A stretch of DNA of 42,035 nucleotides, taken from assembly GCF_946479415.1 (NCBI RefSeq), contig NZ_CAMLFY010000028.1, forward strand, positions 1 through 42,035, given 5' to 3'. The translations under genes were made by a program, and so were the position numbers. Source of the stretch: an uncultured Shinella sp. (GTDB lineage: Bacteria > Pseudomonadota > Alphaproteobacteria > Rhizobiales > Rhizobiaceae). The notes beneath the pieces were generated by a model, which saw only the letters and a list, made by a program, of their open reading frames with translations, was not told the origin of the DNA and did no database searches. This document shows positions 9,938 through 16,876 of this stretch, piece by piece; the stretch's first letter is position 1, and every line of letters starts with the position of its first letter.

Positions 9938-10630
9938 ATGGCCGCCACAGCGACTGAACTCGTCATTTTCGATTGCGACGGCGTGCTGGTCGACAGCGAG
10001 CCGATCTCGCTCGCCGTTCTGGTGGAGGCGCTTGCCGCGGCCGGTGTCGCGATGAGCGAGGAAGAGGCGCATGCGCGTTTTCTCGGCCGCAGCCTGAAAA
10101 GCATGTCGGAAATCCTGCACGACGAGTATGGTCTGGCGATCGACGCGGCTTTCCTGGAGTCTATGCGCAAGGTGCTTTACGAGCGGTTCCGCGCGGAGTT
10201 GCAGCCGATCGACGGCATCGCCGAGACGGTGGATGGGCTCGGCATCGCCCATTGCGTGGCCTCGTCGAGCCAGCCGGAGCGCATCCGCCTGTCGCTTTCC
10301 GTGACGGGCCTCATCGACCGTTTCGAACCCAATATATTCAGCGCCACCATGGTCTCGCGCGGCAAGCCGGCGCCCGATCTTTTCCTCCACGCCAGTGCGT
10401 CGATGGGCGTGGATCCCGCGCATTGCGTGGTCGTGGAAGACAGTCCGGCCGGCATCGAAGCGGCGAAATCCGCGGGCATGCGGGTGGTTGCCTTCACCGG
10501 CGGTTCGCATGCGCGCACGCCACGCCATCGCGAGACGCTGCTCGATCTGAAACCCGACGCCCTGTTTGACGACATGCGGGAATTGCTCCAGTTTGTCCGA
10601 AGCGAAAAGGCGGGCGGGAAAGAGCATTGA
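9938..10630 (+). CDS. HAD-superfamily phosphatase / phosphomutase-like hydrolase
   Basis: A 230-residue HAD subfamily IA hydrolase. Motif I is FDCDGVLVDSE near residue 11, with the nucleophile and general-acid aspartates in DCD. Motif II is the SSS of CVASSSQPERI, motif III is the lysine of GKPAPDLFLHA, and motif IV is VVEDSPAGIEAA. The helical cap after motif I is of the beta-phosphoglucomutase/phosphatase type. It likely acts on a sugar or polyol phosphate arising in this pathway, but the substrate is unknown. The stop overlaps the FGGY kinase start (TGATG), so kinase and phosphatase are made together. Confidence 0.85.
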   Translation: MAATATELVIFDCDGVLVDSEPISLAVLVEALAAAGVAMSEEEAHARFLGRSLKSMSEILHDEYGLAIDAAFLESMRKVLYERFRAELQPIDGIAETVDGLGIAHCVASSSQPERIRLSLSVTGLIDRFEPNIFSATMVSRGKPAPDLFLHASASMGVDPAHCVVVEDSPAGIEAAKSAGMRVVAFTGGSHARTPRHRETLLDLKPDALFDDMRELLQFVRSEKAGGKEH

Positions 10631-12213
10631 TGCGCGATCTGATCGTTGCGGTGGACATCGGCACGGGCAGTGCCCGCGCCGGCGTGTTCGACCGGAGCGG
10701 TGCCCTGTTCGGACGGGCCGAGCAGCCGATCGCCATGCGTCGGCCGAGCGCCGACCGCGCCGAACATGACAGCGAAAACATCTGGGAGGCGGTCTGCACG
10801 GCGGTGAAGGCGGCCTGTGCGGTCGCCGGTGTGCCGGCCGCGCGGGTCGCGGCGCTTGGCGTGGACGCAACCTGCTCGCTGGTGGTGCGTGATAAGGCCG
10901 GGGCGCCGCTGGCCGTCTCGGGTGGCGAGGAGGCGCGCTGGGATACGATCGTTTGGCTCGATCACCGCGCGCTGAAAGAGGCCGATCTCTGCACGGCGAC
11001 GGAGCATCCGCTGCTTGCGCATTCCGGCCGGGTGATGTCGCCGGAAATGGAAATGCCAAAGCTGATGTGGCTGAAGCGCAACCGGCCGGAGGAATGGGCG
11101 CGCTCGGGCTACTTCTTCGATCTCGCCGATTTCATCACTTGGCGGGCGACCGGCTCGAATGCCCGCTCGCGCGGGACCTTGACCGCCAAGTGGAATTATC
11201 TTTCGCATGAGGCGCAGCCGTGGAGCGAAAGCTTCCTGAAGGCGATCGGCCTCGAGGATATGCAGCAACGCGGCTCCCTTCCGACCGAGACACTGGCCGT
11301 CGGCGAGGCGGTCGGCCGGCTGACGGCGGAGGCGGCGGCGTCGCTGGGGCTCGATACGGATTGCGTCGTCGCGGCGGGGCTGATCGATGCCTATGCCGGC
11401 ACCTTCGGCGTGCTTGGTCCTTTTGCCGGCGAGCCGGATGCGCTTGAGCGCCAGTTGGCGCTGATCGGCGGCACGTCGAGCTGCATCGTCGCCTTCTCGC
11501 GCGAAAAGCGCTTCGGCTTCGGCATGTGGGGGCCGTATTACGAGGCCGTGCTGCCGGGCTGGTGGCTGGTGGAGGGTGGGCAGTCGGCGACGGGCGCGCT
11601 GCTCGATCATCTCCTGCGCACGCACAGCGCCGGCGGCGAGCCGACGGCGGCGAACCATGCCCGCGTCGTCGCGCGTATCCGCGAGCTTCAGGCGGAAGAG
11701 GGCGAGGATTTTGCCGCGCGTTTGCATGTCCTGCCGGATTTTCACGGCAACCGCTCACCGCTTGCCGATCCGCATGCGCTGGGCGTGATCAGCGGGCTCG
11801 CATTGGACGCCTCTTTCGATGGGCTCTGCCGGCTCTATTGGCGCGCCTCGGTAGCGATCGCGCTTGGCATCCGTCATATCCTCGACAAACTCGGGGAGGG
11901 TGGATACCCGCTCGATACGCTGCATATCACCGGCGGCCATGTGCGCAATCCGCTGCTGATGGAGCTTTACCGCGATGTCACGGGCTGCCGGGTCGTCGTG
12001 CCGGAGACCAATGACGCGGTGCTGCTGGGCACGGCCATGGTGGCGGCGGTTGCCGGCGGGCTTTATCCGGACCTGCCCGCTGCCGGCGCCGGCATGTATC
12101 CGGGTGGTCGCGACTATCATCCCGACCCGGCGCGCAAGGCGGGCTACGACCGTGATTACCGGCGCTTCCTCGCGCTCTACCGGCATCGTGCCGAGCTCGA
12201 ATCAATCGGCTGA
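10630..12213 (+). CDS. FGGY-family pentulose kinase (ribulokinase-like)
   Basis: A 527-residue sugar kinase of the FGGY family, close in length and pattern to the pentulose (D-ribulose/L-ribulose) kinases. The N-terminal phosphate-binding loop is VAVDIGTGSARAGVFD. Further family segments are ALGVDATCSLVV, WLDHRALKEA and, in the C-terminal domain, ITGGHVRNPLLMELYRDVTG followed by LLGTAMVAAVAGG. ATG at 10630 overlaps the preceding stop (TGATG); a TTG at 10627 is an unlikely start. Being last in the polyol operon, it would phosphorylate the ketose made by SmoS or MtlK. A pentulose specificity would imply pentitols such as arabitol or ribitol as additional substrates. Confidence 0.85.
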   Translation: MRDLIVAVDIGTGSARAGVFDRSGALFGRAEQPIAMRRPSADRAEHDSENIWEAVCTAVKAACAVAGVPAARVAALGVDATCSLVVRDKAGAPLAVSGGEEARWDTIVWLDHRALKEADLCTATEHPLLAHSGRVMSPEMEMPKLMWLKRNRPEEWARSGYFFDLADFITWRATGSNARSRGTLTAKWNYLSHEAQPWSESFLKAIGLEDMQQRGSLPTETLAVGEAVGRLTAEAAASLGLDTDCVVAAGLIDAYAGTFGVLGPFAGEPDALERQLALIGGTSSCIVAFSREKRFGFGMWGPYYEAVLPGWWLVEGGQSATGALLDHLLRTHSAGGEPTAANHARVVARIRELQAEEGEDFAARLHVLPDFHGNRSPLADPHALGVISGLALDASFDGLCRLYWRASVAIALGIRHILDKLGEGGYPLDTLHITGGHVRNPLLMELYRDVTGCRVVVPETNDAVLLGTAMVAAVAGGLYPDLPAAGAGMYPGGRDYHPDPARKAGYDRDYRRFLALYRHRAELESIG

Positions 12214-12244
12214 AAAATATTTTGAAAAAAATGTGAAACCGGCT

Positions 12245-12269
12245 GGAACCAATTTTGGGTTCACGTGTT
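12245..12269 (+). promoter_or_regulatory. sigma-EcfG-type promoter of the small RNA
   Basis: GGAAC (12245-12249) is followed after 18 bases by TT (12268-12269), matching the GGAAC-N18-TT form described for the rhizobial EcfG sigma factor RpoE2. In the stricter GGAAC-N16-CGTT form it has one mismatch (TGTT). It is 32 bases after the kinase stop and points into a non-coding segment that ends in a terminator. Confidence 0.65.
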
Positions 12270-12274
12270 TCTCA

Positions 12275-12408
12275 GGCGTCACCGGTCTGCGCATATCCCC
12301 CAAGATGCGAGGCCCTCGACCGGTGATCGACCACGTAACCGTGTCCCCCTCCGGTCCGTGGATACTCAAGCAGCCAGTGCCTTTCGAAGGCGCTGGCTGT
12401 TTTCTTTT
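12275..12408 (+). ncRNA. candidate general-stress small RNA with two C-rich hairpin loops
   Basis: This roughly 130-base non-coding segment is bounded by an EcfG-type promoter and an intrinsic terminator. Hairpin 1 is TCACCGGTC (12279-12287) paired with GACCGGTGA (12318-12326). Inside it CGCAT/ATGCG (12290-12294/12305-12309) closes a loop ATCCCCCAAG. Hairpin 2 is CCACG (12331-12335) with CGTGG (12357-12361), and inside it ACCG/CGGT (12338-12341/12352-12355) closes a loop TGTCCCCCTC. Both loops expose CCCCC, complementary to purine-rich ribosome sites, as in anti-Shine-Dalgarno small RNAs. Hairpin 3 is the terminator. No plausible reading frame with a ribosome site is present. The location beside phyR suggests a stress-induced regulator of translation. 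The start is estimated from the promoter, and I could not assign a known RNA family. Confidence 0.65.
12371..12408 (+). terminator. intrinsic terminator of the small RNA
   Basis: CAGCCAGTGCCTT (12371-12383) pairs over 13 bp, one G-T wobble included, with AAGGCGCTGGCTG (12387-12399) around a TCG loop. It is followed by TTTTCTTTT (12400-12408), a textbook Rho-independent terminator on the plus strand. It may also end read-through from the polyol operon. Confidence 0.9.
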
Positions 12409-12435
12409 GTGCTCAAAGTATTTCCAGACATGGAA

Positions 12436-12469
12436 AGGCAGCGGTGGGCGTGCCGTCCCACCGCTGCCT
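12436..12469 (-). terminator. probable phyR terminator hairpin
   Basis: AGGCAGCGGTGGG (12436-12448) pairs perfectly over 13 bp with CCCACCGCTGCCT (12457-12469) around an 8-base loop, 35 bases past the phyR stop. On the minus strand only a short TTT-like tract follows, so termination strength is uncertain. Confidence 0.65.
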
Positions 12470-12503
12470 ACCGCACCGCCGCTGCGGCTATCCGGGAGCG
12501 AGA

Positions 12504-13298
12504 TCAGGCCGCTGCGCGGGTCTGCGGCGTGAAGAGAAGAGCCTGGTTGATCAGGACCTTCACTTGTTCCGGGTTGAAGGGCTTGGAGACGAGGAAGGCA
12601 GGTTCCGGGCGTTCACCCGTCAAAAGCCGTTCCGGATAGGCGGTGATGAAGATGACCGGGATATCGGTGCGCGACAGGATCGTGTTGACCGCGTCGATGC
12701 CGGAGGAGCCGTCGGCGAGCCGCACGTCGGCCAGAACGAGGCCGGGCTGGCTGTCGCTCCACAGAAGTTCGGCTTCGGCCTGGGTGCGGGCGATGCCGGT
12801 GACGCGATGACCCATGCCGCTGACCATATGGGCAAGGTCGAGCGCGATCAGCGGCTCGTCCTCGATGATCATGATGCCGGTTTCCGTCTGCGCTGCGATT
12901 TCCGCGAAGGCTGAATCGAGCAGGGCGCGAATGACGCCGATTTCCGCTTCGAGGATTTCCGCCGTCTTGTCGACGGCAAAGCCTTCCACGGTGGCGAGCA
13001 GCAGGGCCTGGCGGCCGAGCGGGGGAACACCCGAGAGATCGAAGGGGGCTTCGGTGCCCGGCCGAAGCGAGCCGGCGCCGCGGCTCATCGAGACGGGGAG
13101 GGAGGAGATGATGCGGCTCAGCAATCCGAAGAGCGTCGCCTTGTCGTCGCCATTTTCCGGCATGGCCGAGGGATCGATGAGGATGGTTTCGAGCGTGGCG
13201 GCGACATAGGCGTCACCGGAGGATTGGGTGCCCGTGAGCGCGCGGGCGTAACGGCGCAGCGCCGGAAGGTGCGGTCCGATGCGGTCGGAAATCGGCAT
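12504..13298 (-). CDS. phyR: general stress response anti-anti-sigma factor PhyR
   Basis: A 264-residue response regulator with an ECF-sigma-like N-terminal domain (about 1-130) and a C-terminal receiver domain (about 141-258). The receiver has the acidic pair E146-D147 (IIEDEPLIALD), phospho-acceptor D191 (VLADVRLADG), T219 and K239 (VSKPF). When phosphorylated, PhyR binds NepR through its sigma-like domain and releases the EcfG sigma factor. I start at the ATG read from 13298 with AGGGGA upstream; an upstream in-frame start at 13355 would overlap the promoter. It is divergent from nepR-ecfG, and a perfect EcfG promoter lies in front of it, implying positive autoregulation. The rhizobial literature also calls the protein RsiB. 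Confidence 0.96.
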   Translation of the reverse strand: MPISDRIGPHLPALRRYARALTGTQSSGDAYVAATLETILIDPSAMPENGDDKATLFGLLSRIISSLPVSMSRGAGSLRPGTEAPFDLSGVPPLGRQALLLATVEGFAVDKTAEILEAEIGVIRALLDSAFAEIAAQTETGIMIIEDEPLIALDLAHMVSGMGHRVTGIARTQAEAELLWSDSQPGLVLADVRLADGSSGIDAVNTILSRTDIPVIFITAYPERLLTGERPEPAFLVSKPFNPEQVKVLINQALLFTPQTRAAA

Positions 13299-13345
13299 GA
13301 TGTGTCCCCTGTTTTCGATTTGCTGCAATGGCAGTTGACGATTTG

Positions 13346-13370
13346 AACGCGGCAACCAAATTTAGGTTCC
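13346..13370 (-). promoter_or_regulatory. sigma-EcfG promoter of phyR
   Basis: On the minus strand GGAAC (13370-13366), 16 bases and CGTT (13349-13346) match the GGAAC-N16-CGTT consensus exactly. The expected transcription start is about 40 bases before the phyR ATG. Confidence 0.88.
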
Positions 13371-13377
13371 GGGGACG

Positions 13378-13402
13378 GGAACTTTTTTTGCTGCGGGGCA
13401 TT
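13378..13402 (+). promoter_or_regulatory. sigma-EcfG promoter of nepR-ecfG
   Basis: GGAAC (13378-13382), 18 bases and TT (13401-13402) match the rhizobial GGAAC-N18-TT pattern. Its -35 box is only 7 bases from that of the phyR promoter, so the two stand back to back. The predicted leader to the nepR GTG is about 45 bases. Confidence 0.78.
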
Positions 13403-13453
13403 TTCAAGCCGAAATCGACCTATGGCGCGGTGCAACGATGAAAGTGGCCGAGA

Positions 13454-13642
13454 GTGAATAGTTTGGACAGTCAAAAGACCGGGAGAAAAGCTCCCAAGAG
13501 GGCGGATGATCCCAACGCGCAGATCGCAACGAAGCTGCGCGCCTTCTATCATTCCGTACAGGACGAGACGCTTCCCCAGCGTTTCCTTGATCTTCTCGAG
13601 AAATTGGATGCTGTCGAAAACAGCGTTCAGCGGGCAGAGTGA
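13454..13642 (+). CDS. nepR: anti-sigma factor NepR
   Basis: A 62-residue protein with the NepR core at about residues 24-52 (IATKLRAFYHSVQDETLPQRF followed by LDLLEKLD), the two helices that clamp the EcfG sigma factor. NepR holds EcfG inactive in the cytoplasm until phosphorylated PhyR takes it away. The frame begins at a GTG at 13454 with only a weak ribosome site; no in-frame ATG is available. It is followed 7 bases later by ecfG. The low-efficiency start may help set the NepR:EcfG ratio, which is an inference. Rhizobial papers also call it RsiA. Confidence 0.93.
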   Translation: MNSLDSQKTGRKAPKRADDPNAQIATKLRAFYHSVQDETLPQRFLDLLEKLDAVENSVQRAE

Positions 13643-13649
13643 GGACGCG

Positions 13650-14204
13650 ATGGACCAGGGACAGACGACTTTCAAGCGCGAACTCCTGGCGGTTCTGCCG
13701 AGCTTGCGCGCCTTCGCCATTTCCCTCATCGGCCGCCACGACCAGGCCGACGATCTCGTTCAGGACACCATCATGAAGGCCTGGGCGAAGCAGGAACAGT
13801 TCGAGATGGGCACCAATATGAAGGCCTGGCTCTTCACGATCCTGCGCAACGAGCTCTACAGCAAGATGCGCAAGCGCGGCCGCGAGGTGCAGGACTCCGA
13901 CGGTCTCTTCACCGAGAACCTCGCGCAGCACCCTTCGCAATACGGTTCGCTCGACATGCAGGACTTCAAGAAGGCGCTGGAAAAGCTGCCGGATGAACAG
14001 CGCGAGGCCATTATTCTCGTCGGTGCCTCGGGCTTTTCCTATGAAGAGGCGGCGGAAATCTGCGGCTGCGCGCTCGGCACCATCAAAAGCCGTGTCAACC
14101 GTGCCCGTCAGCGCCTTCAGGAGCTCTTGCAGGTGAGCGGTGAAAGCGACTACGGTCCAGACGCCGTCTCGGCGCCGATCACCTCGCGCGCTTTCGCCTC
14201 CTGA
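13650..14204 (+). CDS. ecfG: general stress response ECF sigma factor EcfG (RpoE2)
   Basis: A 184-residue ECF sigma factor of the EcfG group, directing RNA polymerase to GGAAC/CGTT-type promoters, four of which are visible in this window. Region 2 is seen in RHDQADDLVQDTIMKAWAK and NMKAWLFTILRNELYSKMRK. Region 4 runs from LPDEQREAIILVGASGFSYE through the helix-turn-helix GCALGTIKSRVNRARQRLQE. I start at the ATG at 13650, 7 bases after the nepR stop; a longer frame from 13506 would overlap nepR in another phase. It is co-transcribed with nepR from the EcfG-dependent promoter, so it is autoregulated. Confidence 0.96.
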   Translation: MDQGQTTFKRELLAVLPSLRAFAISLIGRHDQADDLVQDTIMKAWAKQEQFEMGTNMKAWLFTILRNELYSKMRKRGREVQDSDGLFTENLAQHPSQYGSLDMQDFKKALEKLPDEQREAIILVGASGFSYEEAAEICGCALGTIKSRVNRARQRLQELLQVSGESDYGPDAVSAPITSRAFAS

Positions 14205-14222
14205 CGGAATAAAACAAAGAGC

Positions 14223-14243
14223 CGCCCGCCATCATGGCGGGCG
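14223..14243 (+). terminator. hairpin after ecfG
   Basis: CGCCCGCCA (14223-14231) pairs over 9 bp with TGGCGGGCG (14235-14243) around a 3-base loop, 19 bases past the ecfG stop. No T-run follows, so it is a possible weak terminator or message-end hairpin. Confidence 0.5.
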
Positions 14244-14276
14244 CGCCAAAGGGTTGAGGGGATTGCGGCGGGAAAA

Positions 14277-14311
14277 GCGTCTGCCGGCCATGCCGGAATT
14301 GTGACAGACGC
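14277..14311 (+). other. nested hairpin upstream of the HWE kinase
   Basis: GCGTCTG (14277-14283) pairs with CAGACGC (14305-14311), enclosing CCGGC/GCCGG (14284-14288/14292-14296). The two-step structure ends 21 bases before the kinase start and could be a leader structure or a protein-binding site. Confidence 0.45.
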
Positions 14312-14332
14312 GGAATCGCTGGCCGAGAGCGT

Positions 14333-15838
14333 ATGAAGGACAATGTTCATCCACTGCCGTCAGATATCACCACGGTTCTGGGAGCGCCGGACCGTCTGAC
14401 GGCGCTCGACGCCGCCATGCCGACCTTCACGGGTCCCGATGCCGATTTCGACGATATCGCGGGTCTCGCCGCACAGTTGTTCTCCGCACCGATTTCCCTC
14501 GTCACCATCCTTGGCCGTACGGACCAGTGGTTCCTTGCACATGAGGGCACGCGGGAAATCCGCGCGCCCTCGGAAGATTCCTTCTGCGCGCGCATGATCG
14601 CGGAAGGTGCTGGCGAGCCGATGGTCGTGGGCGATGCCACCAAGGATCCGCGCTTTGCCGACCTGCCGAGCGTGATGGGCGAACCGTATCTGCGCTTTTA
14701 TGCCGGGGTGCCCGTCATGGTGGACGGCCAGCCGATCGGCACCGTCTGCGTTTTCGACGTTAAGCCGCACGGCAAGACCGCGCCGGACCTTCTGCCGCGG
14801 CTGAAACGGCTTGCCTCACTTGCCGCCTCGCTGCTCAAGCTGAAGGAAGAGGCGCGCCGGCGCACGCTCGCGGCAGAAGTGCTGTCGCGCGATGAAAAGC
14901 GCCATGCGCTGGCACTCGATGCGGCCAATGTCGCAAGCTGGCTCTGGGATATCTCGGCGGGCGTCGTCTCCGGTAACGAGACCTTTTATCGAATGCTCGG
15001 TATCAAGCCAGCAAAGCCGATGAGCGCGCGCAAGTTCTTCACGTCGGTGCATTCGGCCGACCGCAAGCTCACCATCGACCGCCTGCGCAGCGCGCTATCA
15101 TCCGGCAAGGAATATGACGGCCTCTTCCGGGCTGCCAATTCCGGTCGCTGGCTGCTCGGGCGCGGACGCGTGCATGAATGGGATGCGGAAGGGCGCCCGA
15201 CGGTGTTTCTCGGCATCAATGTCGATGTCACCGATGGGCAGCTTGCCGCAGAACGCACGCGCCTCCTGCTGCGCGAGCTGAACCACCGGGTCAAGAACAC
15301 GCTTGCCATGCTGCAATCGCTGGCTCGCCAGACACTGCGCCAGACGAGCGATCCGGTCGAGTTCATGGACGCCTTCGCCGGCCGGCTGCAATCGCTCTCC
15401 GAGGCGCATGGCCTGCTGTCCGATCACGAATGGGGTGTCATCCACCTTAAGATGCTGCTGCAAAAGCAGATCATGCCCTATGCGATGGACTACGAAGGGC
15501 AGGTCGAAATCCACAAGGACGAGGTAGAGCTTGGGCCGGACCAGGCGGTCGGTCTCGGTCTCGTGCTGCACGAACTGGCCACCAATGCCCGCAAATACGG
15601 CGCGCTTTCGCTGCGCAGCGGCAAGGTTGTGATCACGGCGCGGGTCATGAACGAGGACGGCCAGCGCGTGCTCAACATGACCTGGCATGAAGTCGGCGGC
15701 CCGCCGGTCGATCCGGTGGGCCGCCGCGGTTTCGGCTCGGTGCTGATCGAGCGCAGCCTCGACAAGATCCTCGGCAGCAGCGTGCATGTCGAATATCTGC
15801 CGAAGGGCGTGACCGCCGTTATCCGGATGCCGCTGTAA
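14333..15838 (+). CDS. HWE-family sensor histidine kinase with GAF and PAS-like domains (RsiC-like)
   Basis: A 501-residue cytoplasmic kinase with no membrane segment. An N-terminal GAF domain spans about residues 35-165 and contains C85 (EDSFCARM). A PAS-like domain follows at about 190-305 (WLWDISAG...FYRMLGI...VDVTDGQ). The HWE dimerisation/phospho-acceptor region holds H318 in ELNHRVKNTLAMLQSLARQT. The catalytic domain has the N-box HELATNARKYGAL (H413, N418) and WHE (451-453), the residues that name the family. Kinases of this type phosphorylate PhyR, and in rhizobia one called RsiC is encoded beside the sigma factor. Its position here, 128 bases after ecfG, supports that role. The signal it senses is unknown. 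Confidence 0.88.
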   Translation: MKDNVHPLPSDITTVLGAPDRLTALDAAMPTFTGPDADFDDIAGLAAQLFSAPISLVTILGRTDQWFLAHEGTREIRAPSEDSFCARMIAEGAGEPMVVGDATKDPRFADLPSVMGEPYLRFYAGVPVMVDGQPIGTVCVFDVKPHGKTAPDLLPRLKRLASLAASLLKLKEEARRRTLAAEVLSRDEKRHALALDAANVASWLWDISAGVVSGNETFYRMLGIKPAKPMSARKFFTSVHSADRKLTIDRLRSALSSGKEYDGLFRAANSGRWLLGRGRVHEWDAEGRPTVFLGINVDVTDGQLAAERTRLLLRELNHRVKNTLAMLQSLARQTLRQTSDPVEFMDAFAGRLQSLSEAHGLLSDHEWGVIHLKMLLQKQIMPYAMDYEGQVEIHKDEVELGPDQAVGLGLVLHELATNARKYGALSLRSGKVVITARVMNEDGQRVLNMTWHEVGGPPVDPVGRRGFGSVLIERSLDKILGSSVHVEYLPKGVTAVIRMPL

Positions 15839-15875
15839 GGCGGCATCTCTGTTCGTTTCATCAAAATGGATGGAA

Positions 15876-16310
15876 TCAGTCGTCGTCGCGGCGGGATCTT
15901 TTCGGCGCGAGCAGGAAGCCCAGCGCGAGCGCGATGCCCGTTGCGGCAAAGGGCCGTTTCGTCGCAACCGCTGCTGCCGCCGCCATCATATCGCGCCGGG
16001 CGGCAAGCTGGTCGCGGCGGATGCGGCGCAGTTCCCGCTCACGCTTGTTGCGCAGGGCAACGACGGCAAGCACGATCAGGGCGACCAGCAGGAAACCACC
16101 GGCAAGGCTGAAGAGCGCGGGTACGGCACCGTATCGCTCGGAAAGCCATATGGCCGTGGCGACGAGCGCAAGCCCATAGGCAGTCGCGACGAGGACACCG
16201 ATGATCAGGCCTGCGATGGCGTTGCGCTTGGCAGCGTCAACGGTCTCATCCACCCGGTCCGTGACGCGGGTGACGAGGTTTTGCAGGAGGATGGCTCCCA
16301 GTGAAAGCAT
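15876..16310 (-). CDS. YqjE-like (DUF1469/holin superfamily) inner-membrane protein
   Basis: A 144-residue membrane protein with two strong adjacent hydrophobic segments (about residues 31-57 and 64-88). A charged arginine-rich stretch (RNKRERELRRIRRDQLAARR) and a third weaker hydrophobic segment (119-134) follow, and it ends KRSRRDDD. This is the YqjE/phage-holin-III-like pattern. I start at the ATG read from 16310 with GGCGGAG upstream; frames from 16343 or 16382 lack a ribosome site. It follows the YqjD-like gene by 90 bases, the same pairing as yqjD-yqjE in enterobacteria, and probably shares its EcfG promoter. Function unknown; presumably envelope-associated under stress. Confidence 0.75.
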   Translation of the reverse strand: MLSLGAILLQNLVTRVTDRVDETVDAAKRNAIAGLIIGVLVATAYGLALVATAIWLSERYGAVPALFSLAGGFLLVALIVLAVVALRNKRERELRRIRRDQLAARRDMMAAAAAVATKRPFAATGIALALGFLLAPKRSRRDDD

Positions 16311-16400
16311 GCCGTTCGTACTCCGCCTGTTCTTGCTATGCATGAGGGACGCCCGGCGGCGTCCCATTCTTATCGAAATCAATTCCTCAGGCGGGATCGA

Positions 16401-16790
16401 TCAGCGCCGCAGCAGGGCGGCGAGCACGAAGCCGGCGGCAGCGGCGATGCCGAGCGTGGCGAGCGGATTGTCCTGCACGGCCTTGCGCGCCTTGCGGCCG
16501 CTATCGCGATAGCGGTCCTGGAAGTCGGCGAGCAGGTCCTCGCCAGCAGCGATCATGTCGCGAACATCGGTTTGCGCGCGGTCCTTGAGATCGTGTGCCG
16601 CGTCGCTCACGTCTGCTCTGACGGCGCGGGCCTTCTTGCGAATACCGCTGGCGCCGCTCGTGGCATCGCCTGCCAGCACGCGCGCCAGGGCGGCAATCTC
16701 GTCGCGCAGTTCCGCGATCTGGTCCTCTACGGCCAGCGCGTCGTCCTGAAGGCTCTTCTTGCTGCGGGTCGAAAACAATCCGTTGGCCAT
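16401..16790 (-). CDS. YqjD/ElaB-like (DUF883) membrane-anchored protein
   Basis: A 129-residue DUF883 protein: a long charged alpha-helical body (about residues 15-100, with heptad-like DDALAVEDQIAELRDEIAAL) ending in a glycine/alanine C-terminal membrane anchor (GIAAAAGFVLAALLRR). The E. coli members YqjD and ElaB are stationary-phase inner-membrane proteins that bind ribosomes. The start ATG at 16790 has AAGGAG 7 bases upstream; a much longer open frame to 17015 overlaps hmuV and is rejected. A perfect EcfG promoter lies about 90 bases upstream, which places this gene in the general stress regulon independently of homology. Confidence 0.85.
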   Translation of the reverse strand: MANGLFSTRSKKSLQDDALAVEDQIAELRDEIAALARVLAGDATSGASGIRKKARAVRADVSDAAHDLKDRAQTDVRDMIAAGEDLLADFQDRYRDSGRKARKAVQDNPLATLGIAAAAGFVLAALLRR

Positions 16791-16876
16791 GCCGTTTCTC
16801 CTTTTGCGTGTCGGGCGCGCCATCGCGCGCATCGAACTCGCTCCACCCCCTTGGCGGAACGGTTTTCCGGACAAGC

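Noticed and set aside
12214..12244. A-rich run after the FGGY kinase as a terminator
   Set aside because: There is no stem before it; the run reads AAAAATATTTTGAAAAAAA with no GC-rich inverted repeat.
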